Assembly (NCBI RefSeq): GCF_037943105.1
Contig: NZ_CP149803.1
Coordinates: forward strand, 1,116,001-1,180,000
DNA length: 64,000 nt
Reading direction: 5' to 3'
From: Pseudomonas sp. TMP9
GTDB lineage: Bacteria; Pseudomonadota; Gammaproteobacteria; Pseudomonadales; Pseudomonadaceae
Below are positions 54,638-64,000 of this stretch, piece after piece. A program made the position numbers and the translations under genes. How positions within the stretch are numbered: the first letter of the stretch is position 1; the number at the start of each line of letters is the position of its first letter. The notes under the pieces are model-generated. The model made no database searches. It was not told the origin of the DNA and saw nothing but the letters and a program-made list of their open reading frames with translations.

Positions 54638-55804
54638 TTAGAGCAAGCGATCGAGCATGCCGCCTTGGTCAAGCAGGCGACGGGCGATGATCACACGCAT
54701 GATCTCGTTGGTGCCTTCCAGTATCTGGTGCACGCGGCTGTCACGCACCCAGCGCTCCAACGGGTAATCATTGAGGTAACCATAACCGCCATGCAGTTGC
54801 AGTGCCTCGTTGCACAGGGTGAAGCAATGGTCAGTGGCAAAACGCTTGGCCATGGCGCAATACAAGCTGGCTTCGCTGTGGCCGTGGTCCAGCTTATGTG
54901 CGGCTAAACGCACCATCTGCCGGCTGGCGGTGAGGTCAGTGAGCATGTCGGCGAGCTTGAATTGCAGCGCTTGAAAGTCACTGAGGGGCTTGCCGAACTG
55001 TTTGCGCTCCTCCACATAACGCAGTGACTGTTCCAGCGCCGCCTGCGCCGCGCCCAAAGAGCAGCTGGCGATATTGATCCGTCCACCATCCAAGCCCTTC
55101 ATGGCATAGACGAAGCCTTGGCCTTCTGGGCCGATGCGGTTACCGGCCGGAATGCGCACCCCGTCAAAGGTGATGGTGCGTGTTGGTTGGGCGCGCCAGC
55201 CCATCTTCAATTCGTTGCGCCCGTACTTCACGCCTTCGGCATCGGCCGGCACCAAGAAACATGACACGCCTTTGGCGCCGCTGTCTTCGCCAGTACGGGC
55301 CATCACAATTAATACATCGGTTGCGCCTGCGCCGGAGATAAAGCACTTGCTGCCGTCCAACACATAATCATCGCCATCCCGCTTAGCGCGGGTGCGCAGG
55401 TGCGCGGCGTCTGAGCCAGCATCCGGTTCGGTGAGGCAGTAGGAGGCCAGCAGCTCGCCACTGACCAAGCGCGGCAGCCAGGTGTCTTTCAGTGCCTGAT
55501 CAGCGAAGGAGGCGAGCATCCACGCCGCCATGTTGTGAATGGTGAGAAAGGCGGTGGTGGAGATGCAACCGGCTGACAGCTGCTCGAAAATCAGCGAGGC
55601 GGATAACCGGGAAAGGCCAAGGCCACCGTTGTCTTCATCGATATAGAGGGCCAAGTAGCCCTGTTCGGCCGCGCGCTTGATCACGTCCACCGGGAAGTGG
55701 TGGTCGCGGTCCCAGTCGGCAGCATGCGGGGCCAGTTCACGGCTGGCGAATTGGCGAGCGCTTTCGACCAGCAGGCGTTGTTCTTCGCTAAGTTCAAAGT
55801 CCAT
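54638..55804 (-). CDS. Acyl-CoA dehydrogenase (probable isobutyryl-CoA dehydrogenase)
   Basis: 388 residues. FAD-binding and substrate motifs YCLTEPDAGSDAAHL and KCFISGAGATDV are present. The C-terminal domain has LHGGYGYLNDYPLERWVRD and RVHQILEGTNEIMRVI with the catalytic Glu. Position in a valine cluster next to mmsA, a hydratase and mmsB suggests isobutyryl-CoA as substrate; sequence alone does not separate it from related short branched-chain enzymes. Confidence 0.9.
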   Translation of the reverse strand: MDFELSEEQRLLVESARQFASRELAPHAADWDRDHHFPVDVIKRAAEQGYLALYIDEDNGGLGLSRLSASLIFEQLSAGCISTTAFLTIHNMAAWMLASFADQALKDTWLPRLVSGELLASYCLTEPDAGSDAAHLRTRAKRDGDDYVLDGSKCFISGAGATDVLIVMARTGEDSGAKGVSCFLVPADAEGVKYGRNELKMGWRAQPTRTITFDGVRIPAGNRIGPEGQGFVYAMKGLDGGRINIASCSLGAAQAALEQSLRYVEERKQFGKPLSDFQALQFKLADMLTDLTASRQMVRLAAHKLDHGHSEASLYCAMAKRFATDHCFTLCNEALQLHGGYGYLNDYPLERWVRDSRVHQILEGTNEIMRVIIARRLLDQGGMLDRLL

Positions 55805-55874
55805 TGCGCATCCTTTTGGGCGTGATGCCCCGATTCATAAAGCCGGGCCGGCTCGTGACCGGCCCGGTAATAGG

Positions 55875-57383
55875 TTATTTGAGTTGTATGGTCATATTCG
55901 GCCCGGCAGGTGCAGCGCTGGCGAGGGCGTCGTCATCAAACCAGCGGCTGGTCACCGTTTTCGTTTCGGTAAAGAACCGTACCCCTTGTTTACCATAGGC
56001 ATGCAGGTCGCCATAGAACGAGCCCTTCCAACCGGTAAACGAGAAGAACGGCAGCGGCACCGGTACCGGTACGTTAATGCCCACTTGGCCAACTTCTACC
56101 GTGTGCTGGTAATGCCGCGCCGCGCCGCCGGAGCGGGTAAAAATCGAGGTGCCGTTGCCGTAGGGGCTGGCGTTGACCAGTTCGATGGCTTCATCCAGCG
56201 TGTCGACTTGCATGCACACCAGTACCGGGCCGAAGATTTCTTCGCGGTACAGGCTCATTTTTGCAGTGACACCGCGAAACAAGGTGGCGCCGATCCAGTT
56301 GCCGTTCGGGTAACCCTCGACCGTGCAGTGCGAACCATCCAGCAGGCATTCGGCGCCTTCCGCTTTGCCTTCTGCAATGATGCGAATGACCCGCTGTTTG
56401 GCTTGTTGGCTGATCAGTGGGCCAAAGGCAGCGTGACCATTGGTCCAGTAACCGGGTTGCAGGTCGGCCATTTGTGCCTGCAGCTCATCAATCCACTGCT
56501 TGGATTCGCCAACGAACACCGCCACGCTGATCGCCATGCAGCGCTGCCCGGCCGCGCCGCAACTGGCGCCGACCAAGTTGCTCAGTACCTGCTGTTTATT
56601 GGCGTCGGGCATGATCACCATATGGTTCTTGGCCCCGGCAAAGGCTTGCACGCGCTTTAGGTGCGCGGTGCCGGTGCGGTAGATGTGCTGGCCAACCGGC
56701 ACTGAACCGACAAAAGAGATAGCGCGAATGTCCGGATGGGTGAGCAAGCTGTCGACCACTTCGCGAGCGCCGTGCAGCACTTGCAGCACACCTTTGGGGG
56801 CGCCGGCTTCGATAAACAGCTCGGCGAGGCGATTAGGCGTCAGTGGGTCTTGCTCGGAGGGCTTGAGAATAAAGGTGTTGCCGGCGGCGATGGCCAGGGG
56901 AAACATCCACAGCGGAATCATCGCCGGGAAGTTAAACGGGGTGATGCCCACGCATACGCCGAGTGGCTGAATCCAACTGGCGGTGTCGATGTCGCGGGCG
57001 ACGTTTTCCATGGTCTCGCCCATCATCAGGCTGGCGATATTGCACGCCTGCTCGACCACCTCGATACCGCGCCACACATCGCCCTTGGCGTCGGCCAGGG
57101 TTTTGCCGGTTTCGCCTGCGAGGATTTCCGCCAGCTCATCGTGGTGTTCTTTGAGCAAGTGCTGATACCGCAGCATCACCCGCGCGCGGTCAGACACTGG
57201 CACTTCACGCCAGGTCAGGAAGGCTGCCTTGGCACTGGCAATCGCCGCTTCAATTTCCTCGGCAGTGGCCTTGGGCGTGAGCGCCAAAACGTGCTGGGTC
57301 GCCGGGTCGGTGACTTCGATAAATTCGCGGGTACGGCTTTCGCGCCATTCGCCGTCGATCAACTGTGGGATTGCCTTGGCCAT
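55875..57383 (-). CDS. mmsA: Methylmalonate-semialdehyde dehydrogenase (CoA-acylating)
   Basis: 502 residues, usual for MmsA. The nucleotide-binding segment [17 protein letters not shown] and the catalytic Cys in [12 protein letters not shown] are present, with [15 protein letters not shown]. It converts methylmalonate semialdehyde to propionyl-CoA with NAD and CoA. GGAGG lies before the ATG. It is the first gene of the valine operon and is divergent from mmsR. Confidence 0.94.
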   Translation of the reverse strand: MAKAIPQLIDGEWRESRTREFIEVTDPATQHVLALTPKATAEEIEAAIASAKAAFLTWREVPVSDRARVMLRYQHLLKEHHDELAEILAGETGKTLADAKGDVWRGIEVVEQACNIASLMMGETMENVARDIDTASWIQPLGVCVGITPFNFPAMIPLWMFPLAIAAGNTFILKPSEQDPLTPNRLAELFIEAGAPKGVLQVLHGAREVVDSLLTHPDIRAISFVGSVPVGQHIYRTGTAHLKRVQAFAGAKNHMVIMPDANKQQVLSNLVGASCGAAGQRCMAISVAVFVGESKQWIDELQAQMADLQPGYWTNGHAAFGPLISQQAKQRVIRIIAEGKAEGAECLLDGSHCTVEGYPNGNWIGATLFRGVTAKMSLYREEIFGPVLVCMQVDTLDEAIELVNASPYGNGTSIFTRSGGAARHYQHTVEVGQVGINVPVPVPLPFFSFTGWKGSFYGDLHAYGKQGVRFFTETKTVTSRWFDDDALASAAPAGPNMTIQLK

Positions 57384-57519
57384 TGTTCCTCCGGGTGAGT
57401 CTCACGCGGGACTCGGTGGTTATTTGTCCGTGTTATAGCGGCCTTAATCCACTTTGTGGATTGACGATCTTGGTCAGTGGATGGACTATCTTGTGATTGA
57501 AAGACGCGCGGAGAGCCGA

Positions 57520-58401
57520 ATGCCTGCCTATGTGGATACCTCTAATTGGCCTCTGCCTGTCAACGGTGTGCGCTTTATCACGCCACCTCGACTACGGCGT
57601 TTATTAGTCAAAAGCCCACTGGCGAGTGGCTGCTACCCGCTGGCATTGGGTTTCTACCCGCAAGCGCAAGGGCACGGTATGCAGCGCACCGCGCCAGACG
57701 ATCACCTGTTGATCTACTGCCGCGCCGGGCAGGGCTGGTTGGACACGCCGGATGGACGATTAGCTGTCAGTGGTGGTGATCTGCTGCTGTTGCCAAAAGG
57801 TATTGCTCACGCCTATGGCGCAGATGCCCAAAAACCTTGGACGTTGTATTGGGTGCACTTCGATGGCGACTTGGTGGCCGATTTTGTTAAACCGCTGGGC
57901 AAGGGGCCGCTGTGGCGTATCGGTGTGCAGCCACGCTTGTTGGCTGAGCTTGATGCGTTACTTAACCTGCGTAAACAAGGCCTTAACCTGCCTCACTTTA
58001 TTCATGCGGCGCATCAGTTGCAGGTGCTGCTGACGTCCTTGGCGGTGTTGCCAACGCGCGCCACCTTGAAGTCTGGGCGGGTGCTGGATGTGGATGCGGT
58101 GCAGGCAGTGATGCGTGCCCACTTACATGGTTCGCTGAACCTCGATGAGCTGGCTGCGCAGTTCAAACTGTCGCGCTTTCACTTCGCCAAGACCTACCGC
58201 GCACTGACCGGGCACGCGCCGATTCAGGAATTTATCCAACTGAAAATGGCCCACGCCTGCCGCCTACTCGACGAAGGTGAGCAGGGCATTCGCCAGGTGG
58301 CGGAGCAGCTGGGGTATGAAGACGTGTATTACTTCTCGCGGTTGTTTCGCAAAGTGGTGGGCATGGCGCCCAACCATTACCGGGCGCTGCATCAGGGCTA
58401 G
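57520..58401 (+). CDS. mmsR: AraC-family regulator MmsR
   Basis: 293 residues. An N-terminal AraC-type cupin sensor domain (about 25-160; VSGGDLLLLPKGIAHAYGA) is followed by two helix-turn-helix motifs at the C-terminus (LDELAAQFKLSRFHFAKTYRAL and QVAEQLGYEDVYYFSRLFRK). It is divergent from mmsA, as in other pseudomonads, and likely activates it in response to a valine-pathway intermediate. I chose the ATG at 57520, with GGAG six bases upstream; a longer TTG-initiated frame at 57454 lacks one. Confidence 0.9.
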   Translation: MPAYVDTSNWPLPVNGVRFITPPRLRRLLVKSPLASGCYPLALGFYPQAQGHGMQRTAPDDHLLIYCRAGQGWLDTPDGRLAVSGGDLLLLPKGIAHAYGADAQKPWTLYWVHFDGDLVADFVKPLGKGPLWRIGVQPRLLAELDALLNLRKQGLNLPHFIHAAHQLQVLLTSLAVLPTRATLKSGRVLDVDAVQAVMRAHLHGSLNLDELAAQFKLSRFHFAKTYRALTGHAPIQEFIQLKMAHACRLLDEGEQGIRQVAEQLGYEDVYYFSRLFRKVVGMAPNHYRALHQG

Positions 58402-58434
58402 GTTAGGCGTCAATACGCTAAGCCGGCGCCCGTA

Positions 58435-58458
58435 GCACGCGAGGCAGTGACCGCGTGC
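58435..58458. terminator. Possible terminator hairpin between mmsR and the diguanylate cyclase gene
   Basis: A 7-bp GC-rich stem GCACGCG/CGCGTGC with a 10-base loop lies between convergent genes. No real T-run follows, so this is a weak call. Confidence 0.35.
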
Positions 58459-58464
58459 AGTTAC

Positions 58465-60186
58465 TTAGGCGCTGGTGATGGTATTTCGACCACTGCGCTT
58501 CGAGTTGTACATGGCGCGGTCGGCATTTTGTAGCAGCGTTTGCGCATCGCTACCGTCTTGCGGGTAAAGGCTGATACCGAGGCTGGCACGTACCTGCAGG
58601 TCTTTGCCATCGATCAACAGGCGGTTTTGCAGCAAGGCCAATAGCTTCTGGGCAATACCCAGCAGGGTGGCGTGGCTCTCAACCTCATCGAAGAGTATGA
58701 CGAACTCGTCACCGCCCAAGCGGGCCACGGTGTCGCCACTGCGGGTCACCGAGGCGAGCAAGTGAGCCACGTTATTCAGTACCTCATCGCCGGCGGCGTG
58801 GCCGAGGCTGTCGTTAATTTCCTTAAAGTGATCGAGGTCAACATAAAGCAGGCCTAACAACTTGCCGCTGCGTTCGGCGTTACTGATGGCGTGTTGCAGG
58901 CGATCGAAAAACAGGCGGCGATTGGGTAGGCCGGTCAACGGGTCGTTGTGCGCCATGCGCTGCAGCTCTTTCTGGTTCGTGTTGAGTTCGACTATCTGAG
59001 TGAGGATTTTTTCCTGCATGGCGCGGATATCTCGGGCCAACTTACCAAGTTCGTCACCGCGCTCGGTTGGCAGTGGCTGCAGGCTGAGGTCTTTGCTGAA
59101 ATGGGCGATTGCCAAGCCTATTTGATTCAGGGGTCGAATCATCTTGCGCGCAAGCCACAGTGAGAGCAGCAGGGTGATCAAGCTAAGCGCCACGATGATT
59201 TGTATCAGGCGCTGATCGAGTTCGCGGGATGCTGCGAGGATATGTTCCTCGGGTACTGCCAGGCCCAGTAGTAAATGCTTGCTCTCAGCTTCGAAGCTGA
59301 CGGTGGTAAAGGCCGCTAGCCGGGTCGGCTGCTCACGTTTGGCTGGCAGAATACTGAGCATGTTGCTGCTTTCCCCTGTAAGTAAAGCAAGCAGTTCCGG
59401 CAGCTGGGTTTGAATCATTACGCTGGGGCCTTGCCCGTTGGTCTGGGACTTGTTGCGCTCAGGGTTGAGCAGCAGTTCGCCCTGACTGTTGGCCAGAAAA
59501 AACTGATAGTAGTCGGGCAGATCGCGCTGCAAGCGGCTGAATAGCTTCTTGATATTGATGCTCAGCACTATCAGACCGAGTACGTGCTGGTCATTGGCCC
59601 AAATAGGGCTGGCCAGGTGGAGTGTTAACCCTTTGTCCGGATCAAGGCGCGAAGGGGCTATCTCAGAAAAGAACAGCTGGCCTGGCACTAACTTCAACGT
59701 TTTAAACACATAGGGGAAATGGCCTTTTTCTTGTAAAGCGCTGCTGGCAACCATGCCGTGGCGATCAACGTTGATGCGCTCCAAACCATGGTTTTTCGCG
59801 TCGATCAGGCGAATACGCTGGTACTCGGGGTGGGCGTTGAGCATGGAGGTAAATAGCTGAGTTAACTCCGCAAACTCTTTGTTGCTCCTTGGCATGTCTG
59901 CAAGCACGTCAACCGGTTGCGACTGGGTGCTGAGTACCTTGAGGTCATCGGCGAAATTTTCCAGGCTGATCTGCAGGTTACGCCCCAATACTTGATTGGC
60001 CAGCAGCAGATCGCGCTTGGCAGCAGCAATCAAGATTTGCTTGCTGCTGCTCAGGGCGTAGTAACTGGCCAGCCCACTGAGCAGCAAACCGAATAAGCAG
60101 AGCAATACGGTGAGCTTACTGCCAAGGCTGAGTTTCAAGGCTGCACTACGTTTTCCGGGCGCTCCCCGGCGAGTATGGATTGCCAC
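58465..60186 (-). CDS. Membrane diguanylate cyclase (Cache sensor-HAMP-GGDEF)
   Basis: 573 residues. Membrane helix about 25-47, a large periplasmic double-Cache-like sensor (50-320), second helix about 325-345, HAMP (345-395), then GGDEF (405-570) with an intact GGDEF active site and an RxxD inhibitory site (RSGD) five residues before it. It synthesises c-di-GMP. The ATG lies 52 bases inside the 3' end of a periplasmic binding-protein gene, so the two are translationally coupled. This suggests the binding protein feeds the sensor domain. Confidence 0.93.
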   Translation of the reverse strand: MAIHTRRGAPGKRSAALKLSLGSKLTVLLCLFGLLLSGLASYYALSSSKQILIAAAKRDLLLANQVLGRNLQISLENFADDLKVLSTQSQPVDVLADMPRSNKEFAELTQLFTSMLNAHPEYQRIRLIDAKNHGLERINVDRHGMVASSALQEKGHFPYVFKTLKLVPGQLFFSEIAPSRLDPDKGLTLHLASPIWANDQHVLGLIVLSINIKKLFSRLQRDLPDYYQFFLANSQGELLLNPERNKSQTNGQGPSVMIQTQLPELLALLTGESSNMLSILPAKREQPTRLAAFTTVSFEAESKHLLLGLAVPEEHILAASRELDQRLIQIIVALSLITLLLSLWLARKMIRPLNQIGLAIAHFSKDLSLQPLPTERGDELGKLARDIRAMQEKILTQIVELNTNQKELQRMAHNDPLTGLPNRRLFFDRLQHAISNAERSGKLLGLLYVDLDHFKEINDSLGHAAGDEVLNNVAHLLASVTRSGDTVARLGGDEFVILFDEVESHATLLGIAQKLLALLQNRLLIDGKDLQVRASLGISLYPQDGSDAQTLLQNADRAMYNSKRSGRNTITSA

Positions 60187-61169
60187 AATTTGGCGCGCAG
60201 TTCAGCGTTTGCCACAGGCTCAAGCCAAATCAGGTGCAAGGGCGCGTTTGAGGCGTGCAGGGTGCGCAAGGTGTTTTCCAGGCCCTGGCGCTCAGTCAAG
60301 GCGACGCTGACTTGTGGCTCAAGGCTGTAGTTGATCCATTGCTCAGCCAGGTCACGGTTGGGCGAAGTGCGAGTAATTGCCCAGCAGTCCAGCCAGGCAA
60401 ACGCACCTTCCTGAGGGATCACGTAACCCACATCGGCGCCTGCATCCTGTAACAGCTTAAGTTGCTGACGACCGTAGTTGGCATACATCAAGGCAACGGG
60501 GTTTTGCGTAAACAGGCTTACTGACTCTTCCGGCAAGCTGTAAAAGCTCAGCACGTTACGCCGCAACTCAATCAGCTTGGTTAGCGTGGCGGGCATCTCT
60601 TCGTTTGGTGTCGCGAAGGGAGGTTTAGCAAGGGCTTGGCGGGCCAGGGAGAAGCTGTGACTGCTGCCGTCATAGGCCAGCACTTGACCCTGCCATTGCG
60701 GATCCCAGAGGCTGTCAATCGAGTTCGGTGGGCGATCCATCATCTTGCGGTTATAGATCAGCCCCATCTCGCCATAGACATAAGGGACTCCGTAGGCCTG
60801 CCCCTTATGCATTAAGCCGGGAATGTCGTTGATCTGACGAAACTGCTGGAGTTGGCCGTTGCGATTGGTCAAATTTGCCAAGCGTAAGGGTTGCAGCAGC
60901 TGCTGCTGTACGAAGTGGTTGATTTCGGAGGTGTTGGCGGTGATTACATCGTAATGCTTGCCGCCATCCTTACTCAGCTTAAACCGCAACTCGTCATCGT
61001 TACCGACAAGGGTGACCTCTACGTCGACGTTATAGCGTTCAGCAAAAGCTGCGACTAAGTCGGCATCGGCATAGCCAGGCCACGTCAGGACGCGTAGCAG
61101 TGGCTTGGCCTCTAATGGCAGGCTGAGTAGGCACAGTAGGAGTATGGGTAGCAGTGAGCGTAATGGCAC
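60135..61169 (-). CDS. Periplasmic polyamine-type solute-binding protein (PotD/NspS-like)
   Basis: 344 residues. Signal peptide SLLPILLLCLLSLPLEA, then a type II periplasmic binding fold starting LLRVLTWPGYADADLVAAF, with YDVITANTSEINHF, QAYGVPYVYGEMGLIYNR and DCWAITRTSPN, like spermidine/putrescine binding proteins. No ABC permease or ATPase is adjacent. Instead its 3' end overlaps a membrane diguanylate cyclase gene by 52 bases, which recalls the NspS-MbaA polyamine-sensing pair of Vibrio cholerae. The ligand is unproven. Confidence 0.87.
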   Translation of the reverse strand: MPLRSLLPILLLCLLSLPLEAKPLLRVLTWPGYADADLVAAFAERYNVDVEVTLVGNDDELRFKLSKDGGKHYDVITANTSEINHFVQQQLLQPLRLANLTNRNGQLQQFRQINDIPGLMHKGQAYGVPYVYGEMGLIYNRKMMDRPPNSIDSLWDPQWQGQVLAYDGSSHSFSLARQALAKPPFATPNEEMPATLTKLIELRRNVLSFYSLPEESVSLFTQNPVALMYANYGRQQLKLLQDAGADVGYVIPQEGAFAWLDCWAITRTSPNRDLAEQWINYSLEPQVSVALTERQGLENTLRTLHASNAPLHLIWLEPVANAELRAKLWQSILAGERPENVVQP

Positions 61170-61411
61170 GGTAATGGCCTTTGCTTTTTCACAGTCTAGG
61201 CCAGTAATAGCCTAGTGCAGAAGCCCCTTGATCTGTTTGCTTGGGGAGATTTTGCTGAGTGACAGCATCCGTCTCTGCGCACCATCTTCGCAAGCACCGC
61301 AACTCAAGGTATCACCTGGCGCTACAACCGGCGCTGCAATGCCGTTTGCCTTGACTTGCCTAGACGCGTTCCTTAGCGTGCCGTCTCCGTTGGATTAAGC
61401 AGGATTCTGGC

Positions 61412-62107
61412 ATGAGCACTGCCGATAACGTCAAACTCGAAGCGGGCTGGAAGGCCGCTCTGCATGAAGAGTTCGAGAAGCCCTATATGCGTGAGCTGGG
61501 TGATTTTCTGCGGGCGGAAAAGGCCGCAGGCAAGCAGATTTATCCGCCTGGTGCGCTGATCTTCAATGCGCTCAACTCCACTCCACTGGCTCAGGTCAAG
61601 GTGGTGGTGATTGGCCAGGACCCTTATCACGGCGAGGGTCAGGCTCACGGCCTGTGCTTCTCGGTGCAGCCGGGGGTGAAGACGCCGCCGTCGCTGGTGA
61701 ATATCTATAAAGAGCTCAAGCGTGACCTGAATATTGATATTCCCGGCCATGGCAACCTGCAGCATTGGGCGGAGCAGGGCGTGCTGCTGCTCAACACCTC
61801 GTTGACGGTTGAGCATGGCATCGCCGGCTCCCACGCCAAGATTGGCTGGCAGACTTTTACCGACAAGGTGATCGAGGTGGTCAGCCAGCAGCAAGCGCGG
61901 CTGGTGTTTCTGCTCTGGGGCGCGCATGCGCAGAGCAAGGAAAAGCTGATCGATACCAGCAAGCACCTGGTGCTGAAATCAGTGCACCCTTCGCCACTGT
62001 CAGCGCACCGTGGTTTTATCGGTAATGGCCATTTCAGCCGCTGCAATAAATTCCTTGTGCAGCATGAACTGAGCCCGATCGATTGGCGTTTGCCTGAGGC
62101 GTGTTAA
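61412..62107 (+). CDS. ung: Uracil-DNA glycosylase
   Basis: 231 residues, family 1. The water-activating loop reads [21 protein letters not shown] with the catalytic Asp. Also present are the uracil-recognition segment [12 protein letters not shown] and the DNA-intercalating loop [13 protein letters not shown]. It removes uracil from DNA in base-excision repair. It is a single gene, divergent from the binding-protein gene across a 240-base gap. Confidence 0.96.
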   Translation: MSTADNVKLEAGWKAALHEEFEKPYMRELGDFLRAEKAAGKQIYPPGALIFNALNSTPLAQVKVVVIGQDPYHGEGQAHGLCFSVQPGVKTPPSLVNIYKELKRDLNIDIPGHGNLQHWAEQGVLLLNTSLTVEHGIAGSHAKIGWQTFTDKVIEVVSQQQARLVFLLWGAHAQSKEKLIDTSKHLVLKSVHPSPLSAHRGFIGNGHFSRCNKFLVQHELSPIDWRLPEAC

Positions 62108-62159
62108 CGCCTACGTCGGCCTGCCAGCGTGCAGCGCGCAGCAGGCAGCTAAATCGGGT

Positions 62160-63026
62160 TTAGGCTTTGCATTGCTGCTCGCTGAGGTCCTTGCGCAGGT
62201 CACGCAGGCGATGGCCTAAGCGCTCACGCTGGCTTTGATCAGCGCTGCCTAGCAACTGGCCAAACAACAACGCCAGCGCCTGGCGTGAGCGATCATAGTT
62301 GGCGCGGTATTCGTCGCTGTAAAACGCCTCACGTTGCTGCAGCAAGCGTGTCAGCTGTTCGGCGAAGTCGGCACTGTGACGTTGGGCGAAGGCGGCGCGT
62401 AACTGCGTCTGCCATTGTTGGCGGTTTTCCAACCACAGCCGGTTCTGCTCGCCGAGGCCATTGGCCCAGTCTGCAATGTGGTCTGTTTGTGCGCTGTTCA
62501 GGCGCCCCAGCCAAGGCTTCGTCCGTGCCTGCATGCGCTCGCGTCGCTCGCTGATTTGTAAAGCCAGCGGTGGCTCAAGGTAGTCTTGGCGGTCTTCTAG
62601 GTTGTCTTCATCGAGTGCTGCATAGAATTCGTTGATTTGCTCATCGTTTAACCCTTGCAGCAGTTCGATCGCCGTTGGGGTGATTTCCACGCTGATGCGT
62701 TTAAGTGCAGCATCGAACTGGCTGAATTGCTCAAGTAATTGGCGGTTATCCGGTTGCGGCTGGTTGAGGATGCCCTCAGTGGTTTGCAGCCAGTCGATAT
62801 AACGCGGCAACTCGGCGCTGCAGTGCCATTGCAAGTGCGCCTCTAGGCGAGGCTTTAGCCAGGCCTGCTGCTGGCTATCCAAGTTTAGATAGTCGTTCAG
62901 CCGCCAAGGCACCAGCCAGTCTAGGTTGCGATACGCCAGGCCGGCGCGGCTGCAAGCGCTGACCAACAGGCTGACGCAGAGCAATAGCAACAGGGTTTTT
63001 AGGATAGGCCAGCGCAGAAGGTTCAT
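62160..63026 (-). CDS. DUF6279-type lipoprotein
   Basis: 288 residues. A signal peptide with lipobox LVSAC gives a lipidated Cys at about residue 25. The mature part is helical and rich in Gln, Leu and Arg, beginning SRAGLAYRNLDWLVPWRL, the typical start of this family in Pseudomonas. Function is unknown. It is convergent with ung. Confidence 0.82.
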   Translation of the reverse strand: MNLLRWPILKTLLLLLCVSLLVSACSRAGLAYRNLDWLVPWRLNDYLNLDSQQQAWLKPRLEAHLQWHCSAELPRYIDWLQTTEGILNQPQPDNRQLLEQFSQFDAALKRISVEITPTAIELLQGLNDEQINEFYAALDEDNLEDRQDYLEPPLALQISERRERMQARTKPWLGRLNSAQTDHIADWANGLGEQNRLWLENRQQWQTQLRAAFAQRHSADFAEQLTRLLQQREAFYSDEYRANYDRSRQALALLFGQLLGSADQSQRERLGHRLRDLRKDLSEQQCKA

Positions 63027-63251
63027 TAACAGTGCCTCATTGATTCAGGCCTGAGAGTACGCCTACGCAATGGTCCTGCGTGACTGTGAACATATTTGTT
63101 AAACAAAAAATTTGCCCTGCAAGGCCTAACCAAGCGCCCTTGCCAGAGCCTGTTTAAACCGCGCGCTGTAAAGCGTAGGCAGTTCGCCGCAGCAGAGCGC
63201 TGTCGATGGCGGTTCGTTTAAGTCGGGTGGCGCGGGTGTGGGGAGGTTCTT

Positions 63252-63282
63252 GCTGCAGTGCCGACTAAGTCAGCACTGCAGC
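63252..63282. terminator. Stem-loop after the HDOD gene
   Basis: A 10-bp stem GCTGCAGTGC/GCACTGCAGC lies within 45 bases of the HDOD stop codon. No T-run is seen, so it may be a 3' stabilising hairpin rather than a terminator. Confidence 0.45.
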
Positions 63283-63296
63283 TCAGCGGGCCTTGG

Positions 63297-64000
63297 TTAC
63301 TGCAGCATGCTCATGGCGGCTTCCATGGCGGCCGACAAGTCTTCGTCATCATTGAGATTCTGGCTTGGGTCTAAGCCGAGCTTGCGGAATGCCGGGATCT
63401 GGCTCCAGTCCAGCTGGGTGTAAGGGTGCTCGCTGCCCAAATAGCTCTGCAGGGTGGCGACCTGGACGATATCGACATAATCGACCTTGGCGCTGTCGCG
63501 CGTGAAGTCCAGGTACTGGCTAGGGACCATGGCGATCTGCTCGGGAAACTCCCACGTGCGAAGGATTCTATCGCCGATGATCGGGTGTATTTGCTCAATC
63601 ACATGGTTGAGGCTGATGGAGTCGGCCAGCAGTTCGCTGTGTTCTTCGGCGTAGGTCAGAATCGGCAACACACCGATCTGATGGACTAAGCCGGCGAGGG
63701 TGGCTTGGTCAGGTAACAGGCGGGTGTAGTGCTTGCAGAGAACGTGGCAAATGCCGGCGATTTCGGTGCTTTTATTCCACACTTCACGCATTTTCCGGTC
63801 AACTACATCGCTGGTGGCCTGGAACATCTGTTCCATGGCAAGGCCTGTGGCCAAGTTACAGGTGTAGTTGATGCCCAGACGCGCAACAGCCATTTGTATG
63901 TCGGTGATTTCTTTGTTGGTGCGCAGCAGCGGGCTGTTGACCACTTTGATGATACGCGCGGTCAAGGCGGCGTCGTTGCCTATGACTTTACTCAGTTGCG
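63297..64000 (-). CDS. HDOD-domain signalling protein (N-terminus beyond window edge)
   Basis: About 234 C-terminal residues are visible; the frame stays open to base 64000, so the true start is outside. The HDOD core reads SKVIGNDAALTARIIKVVNSPLL, LVHQIGVLPIL and HPIIGDRILRTWEFPEQI. HDOD proteins are relatives of HD-type phosphohydrolases, usually without activity, acting in signalling. A TTG at 63965 should not be taken as the start because conserved HDOD sequence continues upstream. Confidence 0.88.
   Translation of the reverse strand, partial: QLSKVIGNDAALTARIIKVVNSPLLRTNKEITDIQMAVARLGINYTCNLATGLAMEQMFQATSDVVDRKMREVWNKSTEIAGICHVLCKHYTRLLPDQATLAGLVHQIGVLPILTYAEEHSELLADSISLNHVIEQIHPIIGDRILRTWEFPEQIAMVPSQYLDFTRDSAKVDYVDIVQVATLQSYLGSEHPYTQLDWSQIPAFRKLGLDPSQNLNDDEDLSAAMEAAMSMLQ

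Overview
The window looks like a chromosomal segment of a Pseudomonas species. It is GC-rich, and PhaG, GdhA, LapEBC, MmsAB/MmsR and DUF6279-type proteins have close Pseudomonas counterparts. Intergenic spaces are full of short palindromic repeats of the kind common in that genus. I see no transposase, phage or plasmid gene.

Layout: 1-3960 is the 3' part of a C-P lyase (phosphonate) operon, phnKLMNP, with phnK cut by the window edge. An MFS transporter follows (4154-5374), sandwiched between two 165-bp palindromic elements. An Lrp-type regulator (5690-6169) is divergent from an indolepyruvate ferredoxin oxidoreductase and a leucine-type dehydrogenase, so this block looks like amino-acid and 2-oxo-acid catabolism. 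Next come tRNA-Arg(CCT) and gdhA. At 13049-16167 a periplasmic hydroxyisourate hydrolase and a GlcG/HbpS-like protein are divergent from an OmpR-type two-component system; the shared intergenic region carries a near-perfect HprR/CusR box. tRNA-Gly(CCC), phaG, rsuA, a small Cys-rich protein and a diguanylate cyclase follow.

20287-29930 is a guanidine-assimilation locus that automatic annotation would call urea metabolism. On the minus strand it has a biotin-dependent carboxylase, two carboxyguanidine deiminase subunits, an ABC ATPase, a permease and two paralogous binding proteins. Each binding protein has its own guanidine-I (ykkC) riboswitch. No allophanate hydrolase is present at this locus.

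30192-32204 holds a small lipoprotein, a K+-channel-like protein and a conserved hypothetical. 32278-43938 is one giant gene for a LapA-type RTX adhesin of 3886 residues. It contains 16 near-identical 195-residue (585-bp) units, an N-terminal retention module with a LapG-type PAAG site, and C-terminal RTX repeats. It is divergent from its type I secretion system lapE-lapB-lapC (44261-49152). The intergenic region carries an inverted pair of FleQ-like sites. An orphan GspE/PilB-type ATPase with two c-di-GMP-binding MshEN motifs follows.

51471-58401 is a valine catabolism cluster (mmsB, two crotonase-family genes, acyl-CoA dehydrogenase, mmsA) with divergent mmsR. The right end has a polyamine-type binding protein overlapping a membrane diguanylate cyclase gene, then ung, a DUF6279 lipoprotein and a truncated HDOD gene.

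Two themes cross the window. First, c-di-GMP and biofilm functions: the LapA-like adhesin, its secretion system, candidate FleQ sites, an MshEN ATPase and two diguanylate cyclases. Second, dispersed palindromic repeats that have entered coding sequence in frame at least twice (phnN and the guanidine carboxylase) and overlap the end of a third gene.
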